From Nitrospirota bacterium (GTDB lineage Bacteria; Nitrospirota; Nitrospiria; Nitrospirales; Nitrospiraceae): DNA of 64,000 bases. A program made the position numbers and the translations under genes. The stretch spans positions 248,001 through 312,000 of the forward strand of contig JACRLR010000007.1 in the NCBI GenBank assembly GCA_016219645.1, read 5' to 3'. Below, piece by piece: positions 52,992-61,645 of the stretch. Numbering within the stretch: the first letter of the stretch is position 1; each line of letters opens with the position of its first letter. The notes beneath the pieces were generated by a model. It saw only the letters and a program-made list of their open reading frames with translations. It made no database searches and was not told the DNA's origin.

Positions 52992-53423
52992 ATGCCGGTT
53001 CTCCTTCTCCTGTTGCTCCTGCTGCTACTCCTGCCTCGCTCAATCCACGCGGAAGATCTCGGCGAGCTGAGCGCAAATCCGTACAATCCTAATTCCACAT
53101 CGAATCTCTATGGAGCCGGCAGCCCCTTCAAGTCGGACGGCATCAACAATCCCTTCAGCCCCTACAGCAGTCCCTTCAGCAATCAATCGGCGACGAATCC
53201 GTTCGCAACGGATGCGCCTCGGCTGTATGACCAGCAAGGGAACTATCGAGGCAAGCTCAGCGCGAACCCGTATGATCCTGATTCGACCAGTAACCCCTAC
53301 GGCCGCTACGGCTCCCCGTTCTCACCGGACTCGATCAAGAATCCCTATGGCGCCGGGAGTCCCTATAGCCCCAGCAGTCCCACGAATCCCTACGGCCGTG
53401 GCCTCCGAATTGAAGGACGCTGA
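52992..53423 (+). CDS. Secreted Asn-Pro-Tyr-rich repeat protein
   Basis: 143 aa. A signal peptide with eleven consecutive leucines ends SIHA|ED. The mature part is low-complexity, made of SANPYNPNSTSN, SPFSPYSSPFS and YGAGSPYSPSS-type units; the LSANPYDPDSTSNPYG unit occurs twice. Likely periplasmic or surface-associated and intrinsically disordered; role unknown. Short proteins of this composition are widespread in environmental bacteria. Confidence 0.8.
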   Translation: MPVLLLLLLLLLLLPRSIHAEDLGELSANPYNPNSTSNLYGAGSPFKSDGINNPFSPYSSPFSNQSATNPFATDAPRLYDQQGNYRGKLSANPYDPDSTSNPYGRYGSPFSPDSIKNPYGAGSPYSPSSPTNPYGRGLRIEGR

Positions 53424-53700
53424 TCCATTCGCTAAACCGCTCCACGTGATCTCATGGCTGTTTGACACCTCAATCCTACACCGCAGCCACGGGTTTGTTG
53501 TCGTAGCCATACCCGGCAGGTGCCGACCGCCTAGCACCTGCGAGGCGCACCGCTCGCGCCAGTAGAGCTGTCACTCCCGCTGCTAATCCCTCTCCGGCAC
53601 GCCGGCGCCGGCCTCTGCCTCACGTCTCCTCCGTGAAATGTGCGGTGGCTCTCCTCTTCCTGTGAGAGAGCCAACTTCATTTCAACAAGGAGGACACAAG

Positions 53701-53937
53701 ATGGCTACCCACAACAAACCAACTCACACGCTGCGATGTGGCAACATCAAAGCGACGATCTGGCAGAATGTCAGCGAGAAGGGTCCTTTCTTCTCAACGA
53801 CCTTCTCCCGCCCGTTCAAGGATCAATCTGGCGCGTGGCGCAATGGGACCTCGTTCGGTCTCAATGACCTGGAGGCGCTGCTCACGGTGGCCCGTGATGC
53901 CAAGGAGTGGATGGCCGCTCATGTCTTGAAGCGCTGA
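53701..53937 (+). CDS. Conserved small island protein (79 aa class)
   Basis: 78 aa from the ATG at 53701, set by AAGGAGGACACAAG directly upstream. HTLRCGNIKATIWQNVSEKG and FSRPFKDQSGAWRNGTSFGL followed by LLTVARDAKEWM are characteristic of a small protein I know from islands and integrative elements; function not established. Followed by a strong terminator. Confidence 0.85.
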   Translation: MATHNKPTHTLRCGNIKATIWQNVSEKGPFFSTTFSRPFKDQSGAWRNGTSFGLNDLEALLTVARDAKEWMAAHVLKR

Positions 53938-53949
53938 GCTGCTTCCATG

Positions 53950-53982
53950 GGAAGCCTCCGGCCCTCCGGGGGCTTCCTTTTT
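53950..53982 (+). terminator. Intrinsic terminator
   Basis: GGAAGCC-tCCGG-CCCT-CCGGg-GGCTTCC followed by TTTTT, 12 bp after the 78-aa gene stop. Textbook rho-independent form. Confidence 0.9.
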
Positions 53983-54141
53983 CTGCTCAAGCGTCGCATT
54001 CTCCAACCGCATTGTTTTCACCCAAGGTCTTTGCATGGGAACTCGCACCAAACGGTCAGCATTCGCATCGTCACGCTGTACTTCAAAGAGCTATAAGTCG
54101 CTGGGAATCTACTCGGGTTATCGTCTAGAGAAGGAGGCCAT

Positions 54142-55287
54142 ATGTTGAATGACCCACCATTAATTTCCATTCCACGCCATCAACTCTATGAGCAGGTCTG
54201 GTCTCAACCGATGACGCGGCTCGCTTGTCAATACGGCATATCCGACGTCGCACTCGCCAAGATCTGTCGAAAACTGGCTATCCCCTACCCGGGGAGGGGC
54301 TACTGGCGGAGAAAGCAGACCGGGAAAATCGTGAAACAACTTCCACTCCCGCCGAGCGCTGATCCAACCAAGCAATCAGCTACCATCTCCAAACGAAGTC
54401 TGGCTCAATCAGGAGATCATCTATCCATACAAGCCAAGGAGAAGATTCAATCAGAACTCACAAGCGAACCGAGAATTGAGGTTCCTGATCGGCTCGTCTC
54501 ACCTCATAGATTACTGAGCGGGCGGCTCACGCCATTGCGATCACCTAAAGTCAACAACTATGGAGCCGTGTCGTCTGGTGGCTTCAGGGACCTCAACCTT
54601 CGTGTGAGTCCCTCCAGTCTCCCTCGGGCTCTGCGCATCATGAATGCGCTTTTTCATGCACTCGAATCTCGGGGGTACCAGCTGAGCCTGGACGGTGGGG
54701 CAAAATCTTCTCTGTCTGTCCGAATCGATGGAGAACCGATTCATTTCGGCCTCGAAGAAAGGTTTCGACGAGAAGCGCATCCGGACCAGCACAACGACCG
54801 CCTACCGGCATGGCAACGCCAGCGCTATACATATGTGGCGACGGGAAAACTCTTGCTTAAGGTTACCGAGTGGGGAGCACAAGGACTCCGGAAAGTGTGG
54901 ACCGACTGCAAAGCTGCCAAGGTAGAAGCTTGTTTGAACGAATTCATTGGAGGTCTGCTAAAGGTGGCCCATGCTGTGCGGGCAGAACGATTACGACGGG
55001 AAGAGGAACATCGAGCACGGGTTGAGGCCCAACGGCGACAATGGGCTGAGGAGGAGCGAAGAAAGAAAGAAGAGGCTCGAAAGAACTACCTCATGAAGGA
55101 AGCTGAGGCGTGGGGGCAAGCCCAGAACGTCCGGACCTATGTGACTGCGTTCAGAGAGAAGTTTGTTGCTCGATACGGTGATATCCAGGCTGGGTCCCAG
55201 GCTGATCAGTGGATTAGATGGGCCTGTCGGCAGGCCGACAGTTTGGATCCGTTAGCGTGTATTGAGTCCCCATCATCTACAGCCTGA
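54142..55287 (+). CDS. Hypothetical island protein with N-terminal HTH-like region
   Basis: 381 aa. Residues 10-60 (LYEQVWSQPMTRLACQYGIS, ALAKICRKLAIPYPGRGYW) look like a helix-turn-helix. The middle has a conserved core (RALRIMNALFHALESRGYQL; RQRYTYVATGKLLLKVTEWG), and residues 280-330 form a highly charged helix (RRQWAEEERRKKEEARKNY). The type is common on islands; function unknown. GGAGG lies 7-8 nt before the start. Confidence 0.8.
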   Translation: MLNDPPLISIPRHQLYEQVWSQPMTRLACQYGISDVALAKICRKLAIPYPGRGYWRRKQTGKIVKQLPLPPSADPTKQSATISKRSLAQSGDHLSIQAKEKIQSELTSEPRIEVPDRLVSPHRLLSGRLTPLRSPKVNNYGAVSSGGFRDLNLRVSPSSLPRALRIMNALFHALESRGYQLSLDGGAKSSLSVRIDGEPIHFGLEERFRREAHPDQHNDRLPAWQRQRYTYVATGKLLLKVTEWGAQGLRKVWTDCKAAKVEACLNEFIGGLLKVAHAVRAERLRREEEHRARVEAQRRQWAEEERRKKEEARKNYLMKEAEAWGQAQNVRTYVTAFREKFVARYGDIQAGSQADQWIRWACRQADSLDPLACIESPSSTA

Positions 55288-55296
55288 TCCCGGCAC

Positions 55297-55620
55297 CTAC
55301 CGACGAGCGCCGGCGACCTTCGCTCGCGTCGGAGTGAGATGGCATGCGTCCGCAGTCAGTTCCAATTTCCCACCGAGCACGCCGAGAAGCTTCTGCAGTG
55401 TTGCGAAGGCAGGGAAATGAGCACCACTTTCCAAGCGAGCAATCTGCGGCTGTTTCATCCCTGTGAGCTTCGCTAACTCCGTCTGACTCAACCCGCGTCG
55501 CTCACGTAGCTTCGCAAGCTCCAAGGCGATTCCGACTTCCTGCTCCGCCTTGGTGAGCGCATCGGCGAACTTCGGGTCTTTCTTCATCTGCTCGTCGATA
55601 TACTGCCTATGCGTCTTCAT
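55297..55620 (-). CDS. XRE-family antitoxin (HigA-like)
   Basis: 107 aa from the ATG at 55620. Helix-turn-helix LSQTELAKLTGMKQPQIARLESG, then FPAFATLQKLLGVLGGKLEL. Its start overlaps the end of the toxin gene by 14 bp, giving the toxin-first order of HigBA. Expected to repress the shared promoter at the palindrome upstream. Confidence 0.92.
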   Translation of the reverse strand: MKTHRQYIDEQMKKDPKFADALTKAEQEVGIALELAKLRERRGLSQTELAKLTGMKQPQIARLESGAHFPAFATLQKLLGVLGGKLELTADACHLTPTRAKVAGARR

Positions 55621-55966
55621 TGTGAATCCTTCCCTTGATGTCCTCGTATCGTTGCTCGGCGATAGCGATGTCCCTTTCTCGAAGCTTCTGCCTTTTCTTT
55701 TGAATCGCGTGAAGGATGACAAACCGCTGACCCACGATCGCCCCATAAAAGAACCGGAACTCATTCCCAGACCATTCCGGACGCAGCTCCCAAATCTTGC
55801 CTCGGACATGCGCCGCGATTGAAGCTGGCAGGCGTGTGCCGTCGATTTCCAATCGACTGATATACGCAAGACATTTGGCTCGAGCCTCACGGGACAATGC
55901 GTCGAGAAATGCCTCAATTGGCCTGTCTCCCTGCACTGTCTCATAGTAGAACACTGACCAGGCCAT
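55607..55966 (-). CDS. HigB/Gp49-like RelE-superfamily toxin
   Basis: 119 aa. RPIEAFLDALSREARAKCLAYI, KIWELRPEWSGNEFRFFYG and FVILHAIQKKRQKLRERDI are typical of phage-derived Gp49-like HigB toxins, ribosome-associated mRNA interferases. Pairs with the overlapping antitoxin. The ATG is 10 bp below a perfect palindrome. Confidence 0.93.
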   Translation of the reverse strand: MAWSVFYYETVQGDRPIEAFLDALSREARAKCLAYISRLEIDGTRLPASIAAHVRGKIWELRPEWSGNEFRFFYGAIVGQRFVILHAIQKKRQKLRERDIAIAEQRYEDIKGRIHNEDA

Positions 55967-55975
55967 GCGATAAAA

Positions 55976-55995
55976 CTATAACACTTGTGTTATAG
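55976..55995. promoter_or_regulatory. Palindromic operator of the HigBA-like pair
   Basis: CTATAACACTTGTGTTATAG, a perfect 20-bp palindrome overlapping a TATAAC-type -10 candidate. Probable autoregulatory operator bound by the antitoxin. Confidence 0.7.
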
Positions 55996-56218
55996 GTCGT
56001 CAAGGAGCGGGCGATGGTATTGCCGAAAGCATCTCATCTCGTTAAGGATAAATAGTTCCCTTGCTGCTCTCTCTCTACTCGCTCTCATTCGATGCCGAAT
56101 CGACGACAAGTCCTCTATGCCGCCCCTTCCCAATCACTCCCACCCTATAAAGACTGCACAACTACGATCGTGATAAATTAATCGCCCGTAGTACCATACC
56201 AATCACTGGCCCGGTGTA

Positions 56219-57031
56219 ATGGTGACACCATCTATGCGCGCCGTATGGTTAACAGATATTCATCTCGATTTCTTGAGCTCACACGCTCGCCAAGACTTCC
56301 TGGCCGTCGTCGCCTCGAAACATCCTGATGTGGTGTTCTTGACCGGAGATGTTTCAATTGCTCCCTATCTGATCGAGCATCTTTCTGAAATCTGCAGTGC
56401 CATCAACAAGCCGGTCTATTTTGTGCTTGGCAATCACGACTTCTATCAAGGGTCCATTGCAGACGTGCGAGCCACAGTTCGAAATTTCTGCCGTACCCAT
56501 CCATTACTCAACTACCTCACGGACACAAGCATGGTAGCACTCACTCAATCAACGGCATTGATAGGGCATGATGCGTGGGGTGATGGGCGATATGGGAATT
56601 ATGCACAGTCTGCCGTACGACTGAACGACCACCTGCTCATCAAGGAGCTAACCGGTCTGACGTCACCCAAGCTGCAACAGCAGCTCATGCGCCTAGGAAA
56701 TGAAGCGGCCAATTGCTTGCGAGAAATACTGCCCGATGCACTCACCCGTTATCAGCATGTAATCCTGCTCACTCATGTACCTCCCTTCAGAGAATCCTGT
56801 TGGTACCAAGGTCAGGTCAGCAACGATGACTGGCTCCCGTTTTTTGCCTGTCAAGCGGTTGGAGATGTTCTCCGAGAGGAGATGGAGAAACGACCGGACC
56901 GCCGGCTGACAGTCTATTGCGGCCATACCCACAATGGGGGAATCGCGCACATCCTGCCAAATCTGCAGGTGATCACGGGTGCCGCAGAATATGGGGCCCC
57001 ACAGATTAATGACGTGATCACGATTACATGA
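56219..57031 (+). CDS. Calcineurin-like metallophosphoesterase
   Basis: 270 aa. All metal-binding motifs are in order: TDIHLDF, FLTGDVS, VLGNHDFY, LLTHVPP and CGHTHNGG. Family members hydrolyse phosphomonoesters, diesters or cyclic nucleotides; substrate unknown. No signal peptide, so cytoplasmic. Isolated on the island between two toxin-antitoxin pairs. An alternative start at the Met six codons in is possible. Confidence 0.9.
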   Translation: MVTPSMRAVWLTDIHLDFLSSHARQDFLAVVASKHPDVVFLTGDVSIAPYLIEHLSEICSAINKPVYFVLGNHDFYQGSIADVRATVRNFCRTHPLLNYLTDTSMVALTQSTALIGHDAWGDGRYGNYAQSAVRLNDHLLIKELTGLTSPKLQQQLMRLGNEAANCLREILPDALTRYQHVILLTHVPPFRESCWYQGQVSNDDWLPFFACQAVGDVLREEMEKRPDRRLTVYCGHTHNGGIAHILPNLQVITGAAEYGAPQINDVITIT

Positions 57032-57338
57032 GGATGCTCCTCCCGGTTGTCGTTGCTCACGAGGGATTGAGATGACGGCTTATACATTGGCATCTCTCAA
57101 ATATAAAAATCGCGTATCTGCGGCCAACTTTAGGTAGATGCCCTACGTGTTCCCGGCGTGTTCACTTTACGTCTACGGCTTAAAACAACCAAGATGGGCT
57201 CACTCCACATGGATAGCACCAGATACTAAAACCGGTGGAAAGCCACTCTAGCAGAGGCACGCGGCTGTACGAACAGGGATTCGTGTAGACGAACTGTACA
57301 GGCATAGATACCAGGAGATCACGACTACCGCGATGTAG
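57032..57338. other. Intergenic region with direct-repeat copy
   Basis: No gene. Contains the first copy (57141-57163) of a 23-bp direct repeat that recurs at 58029-58051. Confidence 0.55.
57141..57163. repeat. 23-bp direct repeat, copy 1
   Basis: Identical to 58029-58051; contains two GTGTTC half-sites (GTGTTCCCGGCGTGTTC). Flanks the RelE/Phd pair together with copy 2. Confidence 0.85.
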
Positions 57339-57611
57339 TCATCGCTTCGGCAATCTCCGATAGACTTCTTTGCGATCGCCGATCTTTACGACCAAAACGA
57401 GAAGCTCCTGATCGTTGATCTTATACAGAATGCGGTAATCCCCTGAGCGGACGCGATACAGATCGTCCTCGCCTGTGATCTTCTCTACACCGTGCGGACG
57501 CGGATCATCAGTAAGCTTATCGATTCGCCGACCAATTTGAGTCCGAATGGGCTTGGGCAAGGCCTTGAGTTGACGTTCAGCAGCTGGCGCAACTTCGACT
57601 GTATAGGCCAT
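57339..57611 (-). CDS. RelE/ParE-family toxin
   Basis: 90 aa. VEVAPAAERQLKALPKPIRT, DDPRPHGVEKITG, YRVRSGDYRILYKIN and VVKIGDRKEVYRRL are the RelE signature segments. RelE toxins cut mRNA on the ribosome. It follows its antitoxin by 9 bp. Confidence 0.95.
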   Translation of the reverse strand: MAYTVEVAPAAERQLKALPKPIRTQIGRRIDKLTDDPRPHGVEKITGEDDLYRVRSGDYRILYKINDQELLVLVVKIGDRKEVYRRLPKR

Positions 57612-57620
57612 GACCCCGCC

Positions 57621-57875
57621 TTACAGCCCAAGTTGCTTCTTGAGCACCGACCAGGGTTTGGTGCCCTTCTTCTTGGCTTCGGCAATTGCAGCGCGGGCAT
57701 CACCCAAATCCATGCGATCCTCTAAGTCCCGCAACAGCTCCACATCTTCCACGGGTACCATCGCCACTACCGCCTTACCATGCCGTTCGACCATAACGCG
57801 CTCTTTAGTGTAGGCCACGCGGTTGACCGTTTCAGCGAACACTTTCCTGGCTTCACTAACCGTAAGTGCCGACAT
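57621..57875 (-). CDS. Phd/YefM-family antitoxin
   Basis: 84 aa. LTVSEARKVFAETVNRVAY and RVMVERHGKAVVAMVPVEDV give the Phd/YefM DNA-binding fold; the C-terminal part neutralises the toxin. The promoter region has a GTACA-ATA-TGTAC palindrome. Confidence 0.95.
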   Translation of the reverse strand: MSALTVSEARKVFAETVNRVAYTKERVMVERHGKAVVAMVPVEDVELLRDLEDRMDLGDARAAIAEAKKKGTKPWSVLKKQLGL

Positions 57876-57897
57876 TGCGTTCCCTCCCCTTCATTTC

Positions 57898-57910
57898 GTA
57901 CAATATGTAC
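57898..57910. promoter_or_regulatory. Operator-like palindrome of the Phd/RelE pair
   Basis: GTACAATATGTAC, 22 bp above the antitoxin ATG, followed by further TGTAC/TATACAA half-sites. Likely autorepression site. Confidence 0.6.
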
Positions 57911-58028
57911 AAAATATACAACTTGGACAAGAGGCTGTCAAGCCTTATCGATCCATGCCAAGACAGCGGAAGAGTTGCAAACTTTTCGTTCCTCCCTGAA
58001 TCATAAAAGACCCGAATATACATAGAAA

Positions 58029-58051
58029 CCCTACGTGTTCCCGGCGTGTTC
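58029..58051. repeat. 23-bp direct repeat, copy 2
   Basis: Second copy of 57141-57163, 134 bp before attR. The integrase 3' end carries a related GTGTTCCCCTAGTGTTCTC at about 38733, close to attL. Confidence 0.85.
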
Positions 58052-58185
58052 TCTTTTCAGCAAAAATCGCCTAAATCCACCTGAATTCGACCTGTCAAAA
58101 CTGATCACGAAACACAGCGAAAGACCGCTCTTGGAGCGGCGTTCAGCTATTCCGTCAATGGCTTGCACGGTGAGGTCGGAAAAGA

Positions 58186-58225
58186 TTAGAAGGCTGATGC
58201 TCTATCCGACTGAGCTACGGGCGCC
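58186..58225. repeat. attR: 40-bp island direct repeat (partial tRNA-Arg)
   Basis: Exact copy of 38634-38673. Only the 5' half of tRNA-Arg is here; the sequence leaves the tRNA in the anticodon loop. Marks the right boundary of the island. Confidence 0.92.
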
Positions 58226-58233
58226 CTCTTGAG

Positions 58234-58327
58234 GTTGTGAGTTGAGAGTGTTGAGTTCTGAGTTGGGAAACAGTTCCTGTCCGTATGTGTCCTAACTCAA
58301 CACTGAACACTCACAACTCAGAACTCG
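58234..58327. repeat. 7-bp-period repeat hairpin (array B5)
   Basis: Five left units GTTGTGA, GTTGAGA, GTGTTGA, GTTCTGA, GTTGGGA and five right units TAACTCA, ACACTGA, ACACTCA, CAACTCA, GAACTCG. The arms are largely complementary. Lies between attR and tRNA-Pro. Confidence 0.85.
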
Positions 58328-58337
58328 TCGAAGGGGG

Positions 58338-58415
<78 letters not shown>

Positions 58416-58839
58416 ACGTTGCGATTCTAAAGGGAATGCATTGTGCCCTACTCGCTCGAATTCTTCAAGTAATACAGCGCCGCCGGTGCGACAATCCACC
58501 AGTTCACTAGCGAACAAGTTGGTGCGATATTCAAAATCTCGTGATGAAGTGGACCCGGACCAACCACCGTAAAGTACCAGAGAATAGTACGCTCGCCGAT
58601 CGCTTGTCGGAGCCGCTGGGCTAGCCAGTACGTATATATAGTGTTCGGACAGACGGAGAGGTGCGGTTTGAGTCCTATCTCAGGTGTCCCTATCTCCAAG
58701 CCACCTCGTGTGGGATCTCTCCTGCGACGGCAAGCGACATTCAGGACATCTGCCCAGACATCCAGGCGAAGATCTCTAGCTGATGGTCAACTGCAAAATG
58801 AACCAGGCGGAGAAATGATTCATGCGGGGAGGGTAAAGA
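58416..58839. other. Intergenic region after the DUF1566 gene
   Basis: An 83-codon frame at 58448-58699 (minus) exists but lacks a ribosome site and recognisable features. Otherwise nothing seen. Confidence 0.5.
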
Positions 58840-58867
58840 GGGGCAGGAGGTGTACGCCTCCTGCCCC
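58840..58867 (-). terminator. Terminator of the DUF1566 gene
   Basis: Perfect 11-bp stem GGGGCAGGAGG / CCTCCTGCCCC with a 6-nt loop, then TCTTT on the minus strand, 33 bp past the stop. Confidence 0.8.
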
Positions 58868-58900
58868 GTACTTATCAGATTGCTCCAGTCACAGAATCCT

Positions 58901-59521
58901 CTAATATACAGACTCTTGCATCTGACCACGCACACACCAGACGTTACCGGCACTGCCCTTACTGCTTGTACCCACAAGGCCATCCTGGAAGTTTACGCCA
59001 AACGCGCTAGTAGTACCCACAGCACTCGCTGTCGCCGACCAGTAGGTGGCCGTCTGCACACCTGTAAACACTGCTCCTGGGACATACGGCGCCGGTAACG
59101 ACGGATCGATCAGACTCGTCAATTCCACCACCGAAGGCAGCCGCCAGCCGCGCGTGTTCCCGACATTCTTGTTGATACACTGCAAGCGGGCATTGCTCCA
59201 ATCCGTGGCCGGAGTGGATGGGGTTTGTTCCCACACGAGACCAGTGCTGTTGTCCCTCACAGCCGCGTTATTGTCCGCCAAGACGGTAAAACGCGGCAAC
59301 GCCTGATTCGCCGTTGCGCCTCCGGAGGCAGGGGCTGGACCACCATTAAGCTTCGCAAGGATTTCGTCAAGTTTGGTCATGATTTGCTTAAACGGATTCT
59401 TATAGGCACGGTCGTGCGCCTGCACAGAGGTGATTTCCCCGCCAAAGTTTGCCAAGACAAGCCCTCCTGCAAAGACTACCACCCCGACTCCACTCAACCA
59501 TCTGTTCGATTTGCCTCGCAT
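58901..59521 (-). CDS. DUF1566 (Lcl C-terminal) domain protein
   Basis: 206 aa from the ATG at 59521 (AAAGGAGGAG upstream). Membrane anchor or signal (GVGVVVFAGGLVLANF). The domain reads FTVLADNNAAVRDNSTGLVWEQ, WSNARLQCINKN, WRLPSVVELTSLIDPS and TYWSATASA...GNVWCVRG. DUF1566 is a C-type-lectin-like fold found in exported proteins; ligand unknown. Confidence 0.9.
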   Translation of the reverse strand: MRGKSNRWLSGVGVVVFAGGLVLANFGGEITSVQAHDRAYKNPFKQIMTKLDEILAKLNGGPAPASGGATANQALPRFTVLADNNAAVRDNSTGLVWEQTPSTPATDWSNARLQCINKNVGNTRGWRLPSVVELTSLIDPSLPAPYVPGAVFTGVQTATYWSATASAVGTTSAFGVNFQDGLVGTSSKGSAGNVWCVRGQMQESVY

Positions 59522-59658
59522 TGTCCGCTCCTCCTTTGGTGATGTGGTGATTGCAACGATTGACTGTCTCTCGGCCCATGTTTCATCATGCATAACACGT
59601 CCCTCCTCAACATCTTGTCGTTCTTGCCTTGCCTCTGCCCTCTCTACCTCGCATAACT

Positions 59659-60159
59659 TCATTGCTGAGGCTCCGCATCCTGTTCGACCACCCAGTGCTG
59701 TTCGATGATCGTCATCGCTTTTTCCCGCACATCGTCGTTCTCGTCATCCAGTGCCACAATCAGGGGATCCATCGGAGCTTGGGCTCCCTGCTGCGCCCAC
59801 GTATCCAGGGCTCCGAGCCGCACAGAGACTTCCGGAGCGTCCAGCGCCTGCGCGATCCAGGTAGGCAGGGCCAGATACTCGGGCAGTGTCAGCTCTCCTT
59901 GGGCTGCTGATGCTGGCGCATTATTTGACGAGAACGCTTCGGCGAAAGGCATGCGGCTCGTTTCCGGAGTGTTCTGCGAAACGGGCTTGGACTCGGATGA
60001 CATTCCCACGCTAGCGCGGGCCTCCGGATTCGACGTGTGGTCGGATACCCCCGGTCCACAACCGGAAAGGCCTGCGAGAACCATCATACACAAAAACCAC
60101 GCCAGGCCCGGAAAGAGCTGAAGCGGAAGATGCTTTGATGAACACATGTTAGAAGACAT
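59659..60159 (-). CDS. HEAT-repeat-like lipoprotein
   Basis: About 166 aa. Lipobox LAGLSGC follows a hydrophobic segment (LFPGLAWFLCMMVLAG), so the mature protein should be lipid-anchored at Cys. A Ser/Pro-rich linker leads to helical HEAT-like units (DAPEVSVRLGALDTWAQQG; DDENDDVREKAMTIIEQHW). The start is uncertain: several Met codons lie upstream and none has a clear ribosome site. Function unknown. Confidence 0.75.
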   Translation of the reverse strand: MSSNMCSSKHLPLQLFPGLAWFLCMMVLAGLSGCGPGVSDHTSNPEARASVGMSSESKPVSQNTPETSRMPFAEAFSSNNAPASAAQGELTLPEYLALPTWIAQALDAPEVSVRLGALDTWAQQGAQAPMDPLIVALDDENDDVREKAMTIIEQHWVVEQDAEPQQ

Positions 60160-60898
60160 AGAGACGGACAAATCGACATGACAAGATACAGCATAATTAT
60201 CTACGTATGATGTGCCTAGCATATTTCATTAACACTTTCGTACTGCCTAGCGAACCTTCGCGACTCTTACTCTCCCGTAGCGCAATCGCCGTGCCATCAG
60301 GGAACCGTTCAGATTCGGTGTGGCTAAACCCGATGAGAATCCATCGACTTGGCTCAATTCGATGGGAGAAGTTACTGTGGGTTTGTCCTGTTCTAAGCCC
60401 AAGAAGTGCCGAAATTGGCCCCTTGGAGCACAGAAATTGGACCCGCAGAATATGCCGTAAAATGGCTTTCAGAGCCAGTTTGCGCCAAACGATATGGCGG
60501 CCATCGTTGGACTAGGAATCTTTGTGCTTCACATCCAATATTGCAGGAACACTATGGAAGCTGGCTGGAGGGTGCGCCTCTTGGATGATGCCTGAATCCC
60601 CTCTCTGAGCCATGCGCACTCAGGATGCCAACGACGCGCGAATGCGGTACAGCGCAGCATTGAGTACGCAGCCGGTCGTGTGGTGGGTTGTGTTGTTGAA
60701 GGCGGGGGGTCCACTCTCTCTTGTTCTGCGCGGACAGTATAAATATCGTATGCGACGCCAGGCGTCTGGTTGCTTTTTATCTTTGCTCGCGCACCAAGGA
60801 GAGGAGCATGAGGCCTTAATGCAAAGGCCAAGATGATTAGACAGAAATGAAGAGAGACAAGAGAGTACAGATCTGAGAGCTGAACTACGTATAAACAC
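60160..60898. other. Long intergenic region, nothing recognised
   Basis: About 740 bp. Frames such as 60529-60831 have no ribosome site and no domain-like character. Could hold decayed coding sequence. Confidence 0.5.
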
Positions 60899-60938
60899 AG
60901 AGGATTGCTGCTCCGATCAAGAACTTCAGCAATCCTCT
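60899..60938 (-). terminator. Terminator-like hairpin after rph-rdgB
   Basis: AGAGGATTGCTG and CAGCAATCCTCT form a perfect 12-bp stem with a 16-nt loop, 80 bp past the rdgB stop. The T-tract is weak. Confidence 0.6.
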
Positions 60939-61017
60939 TATTTACGCGCTATGCCCCGCCAGACTGAAGAATGATTCATCGGCATTCATCACCGATGAGA
61001 GAGGATCCTAGACCCGG

Positions 61018-61635
61018 TCACCCATTGACGAACGACTGTTGACCAAGGCGTTTCACAATTTCTCGCATTTTGGTGAACGCCTTTGCGCGGTGGCTGATCC
61101 TGTTTTTGTGGTCTGCCGATAGCTGCGCCAAGGTCATTCCTAATTCTGGGATGAGAAACACAGGATCATATCCGAATCCAGCTGTTCCGCTTGCCTCTTC
61201 TGCAATGAATCCGTCCAACGTCCCTCGTACCACCCGTATTCCGTCTGAAGGCAGAGCGAGCGCAGCGACTGTTAAAAAGCGGGCGGTTCGTTGTTCACGA
61301 GGCACGCCCATCAGCTCTCGCAGCAACTTTCGACAGTTGTCTTCGTAAGTCGCCCCTTCGCCAGCATAACGGGCAGCGTACACACCCGGCCGTCCTCCAA
61401 GCGCATTGACTTCCAGCCCTGTATCGTCGGCGACAGCCGGCAGCCCCGTATACTCGGCAATGGCGCAGGCCTTCTTGACCGCGTTGGCCTCACAAGTATC
61501 CCCGTCTTCGACCACCTCAGGAGCCTCCGGAAATTCATCGAGAGTTCGGATCGTGACGCCCAATCCTCCTAAAAGCTGAATGAGTTCTGTTGCCTTATGC
61601 CGATTATGCGTCGCGAGTACCAATTCAAAGATCAT
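61018..61635 (-). CDS. rdgB: XTP/dITP (non-canonical purine NTP) pyrophosphatase
   Basis: 205 aa from Met at 61635. LATHNRHKATEL, ADDTGLEVNALGGRPGVYAARYAG and SHRAKAFTKM are the Ham1/RdgB signatures. It removes XTP and dITP from nucleotide pools. Directly behind rph (gap about 10 bp), a pairing common in bacteria. Confidence 0.96.
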   Translation of the reverse strand: MIFELVLATHNRHKATELIQLLGGLGVTIRTLDEFPEAPEVVEDGDTCEANAVKKACAIAEYTGLPAVADDTGLEVNALGGRPGVYAARYAGEGATYEDNCRKLLRELMGVPREQRTARFLTVAALALPSDGIRVVRGTLDGFIAEEASGTAGFGYDPVFLIPELGMTLAQLSADHKNRISHRAKAFTKMREIVKRLGQQSFVNG

Positions 61636-61645
61636 GCTCACGGCC

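Larger units (their letters stand above)
57876..58185. other. Right end of the island, non-coding
   Basis: Contains the antitoxin promoter region, copy 2 of the 23-bp repeat and about 130 bp up to attR. No gene. Confidence 0.55.

Noticed and set aside
58186-58225. Second tRNA-Arg gene
   Set aside because: Only the 5' half is present and the sequence leaves the tRNA in the anticodon loop; it is the attachment-site copy.
58448-58699. 83-codon minus-strand frame
   Set aside because: No ribosome site, no recognisable domain and unusual composition; treated as non-coding.
60529-60831. 100-codon minus-strand frame in the long gap before rdgB
   Set aside because: No start signal and random-looking composition.
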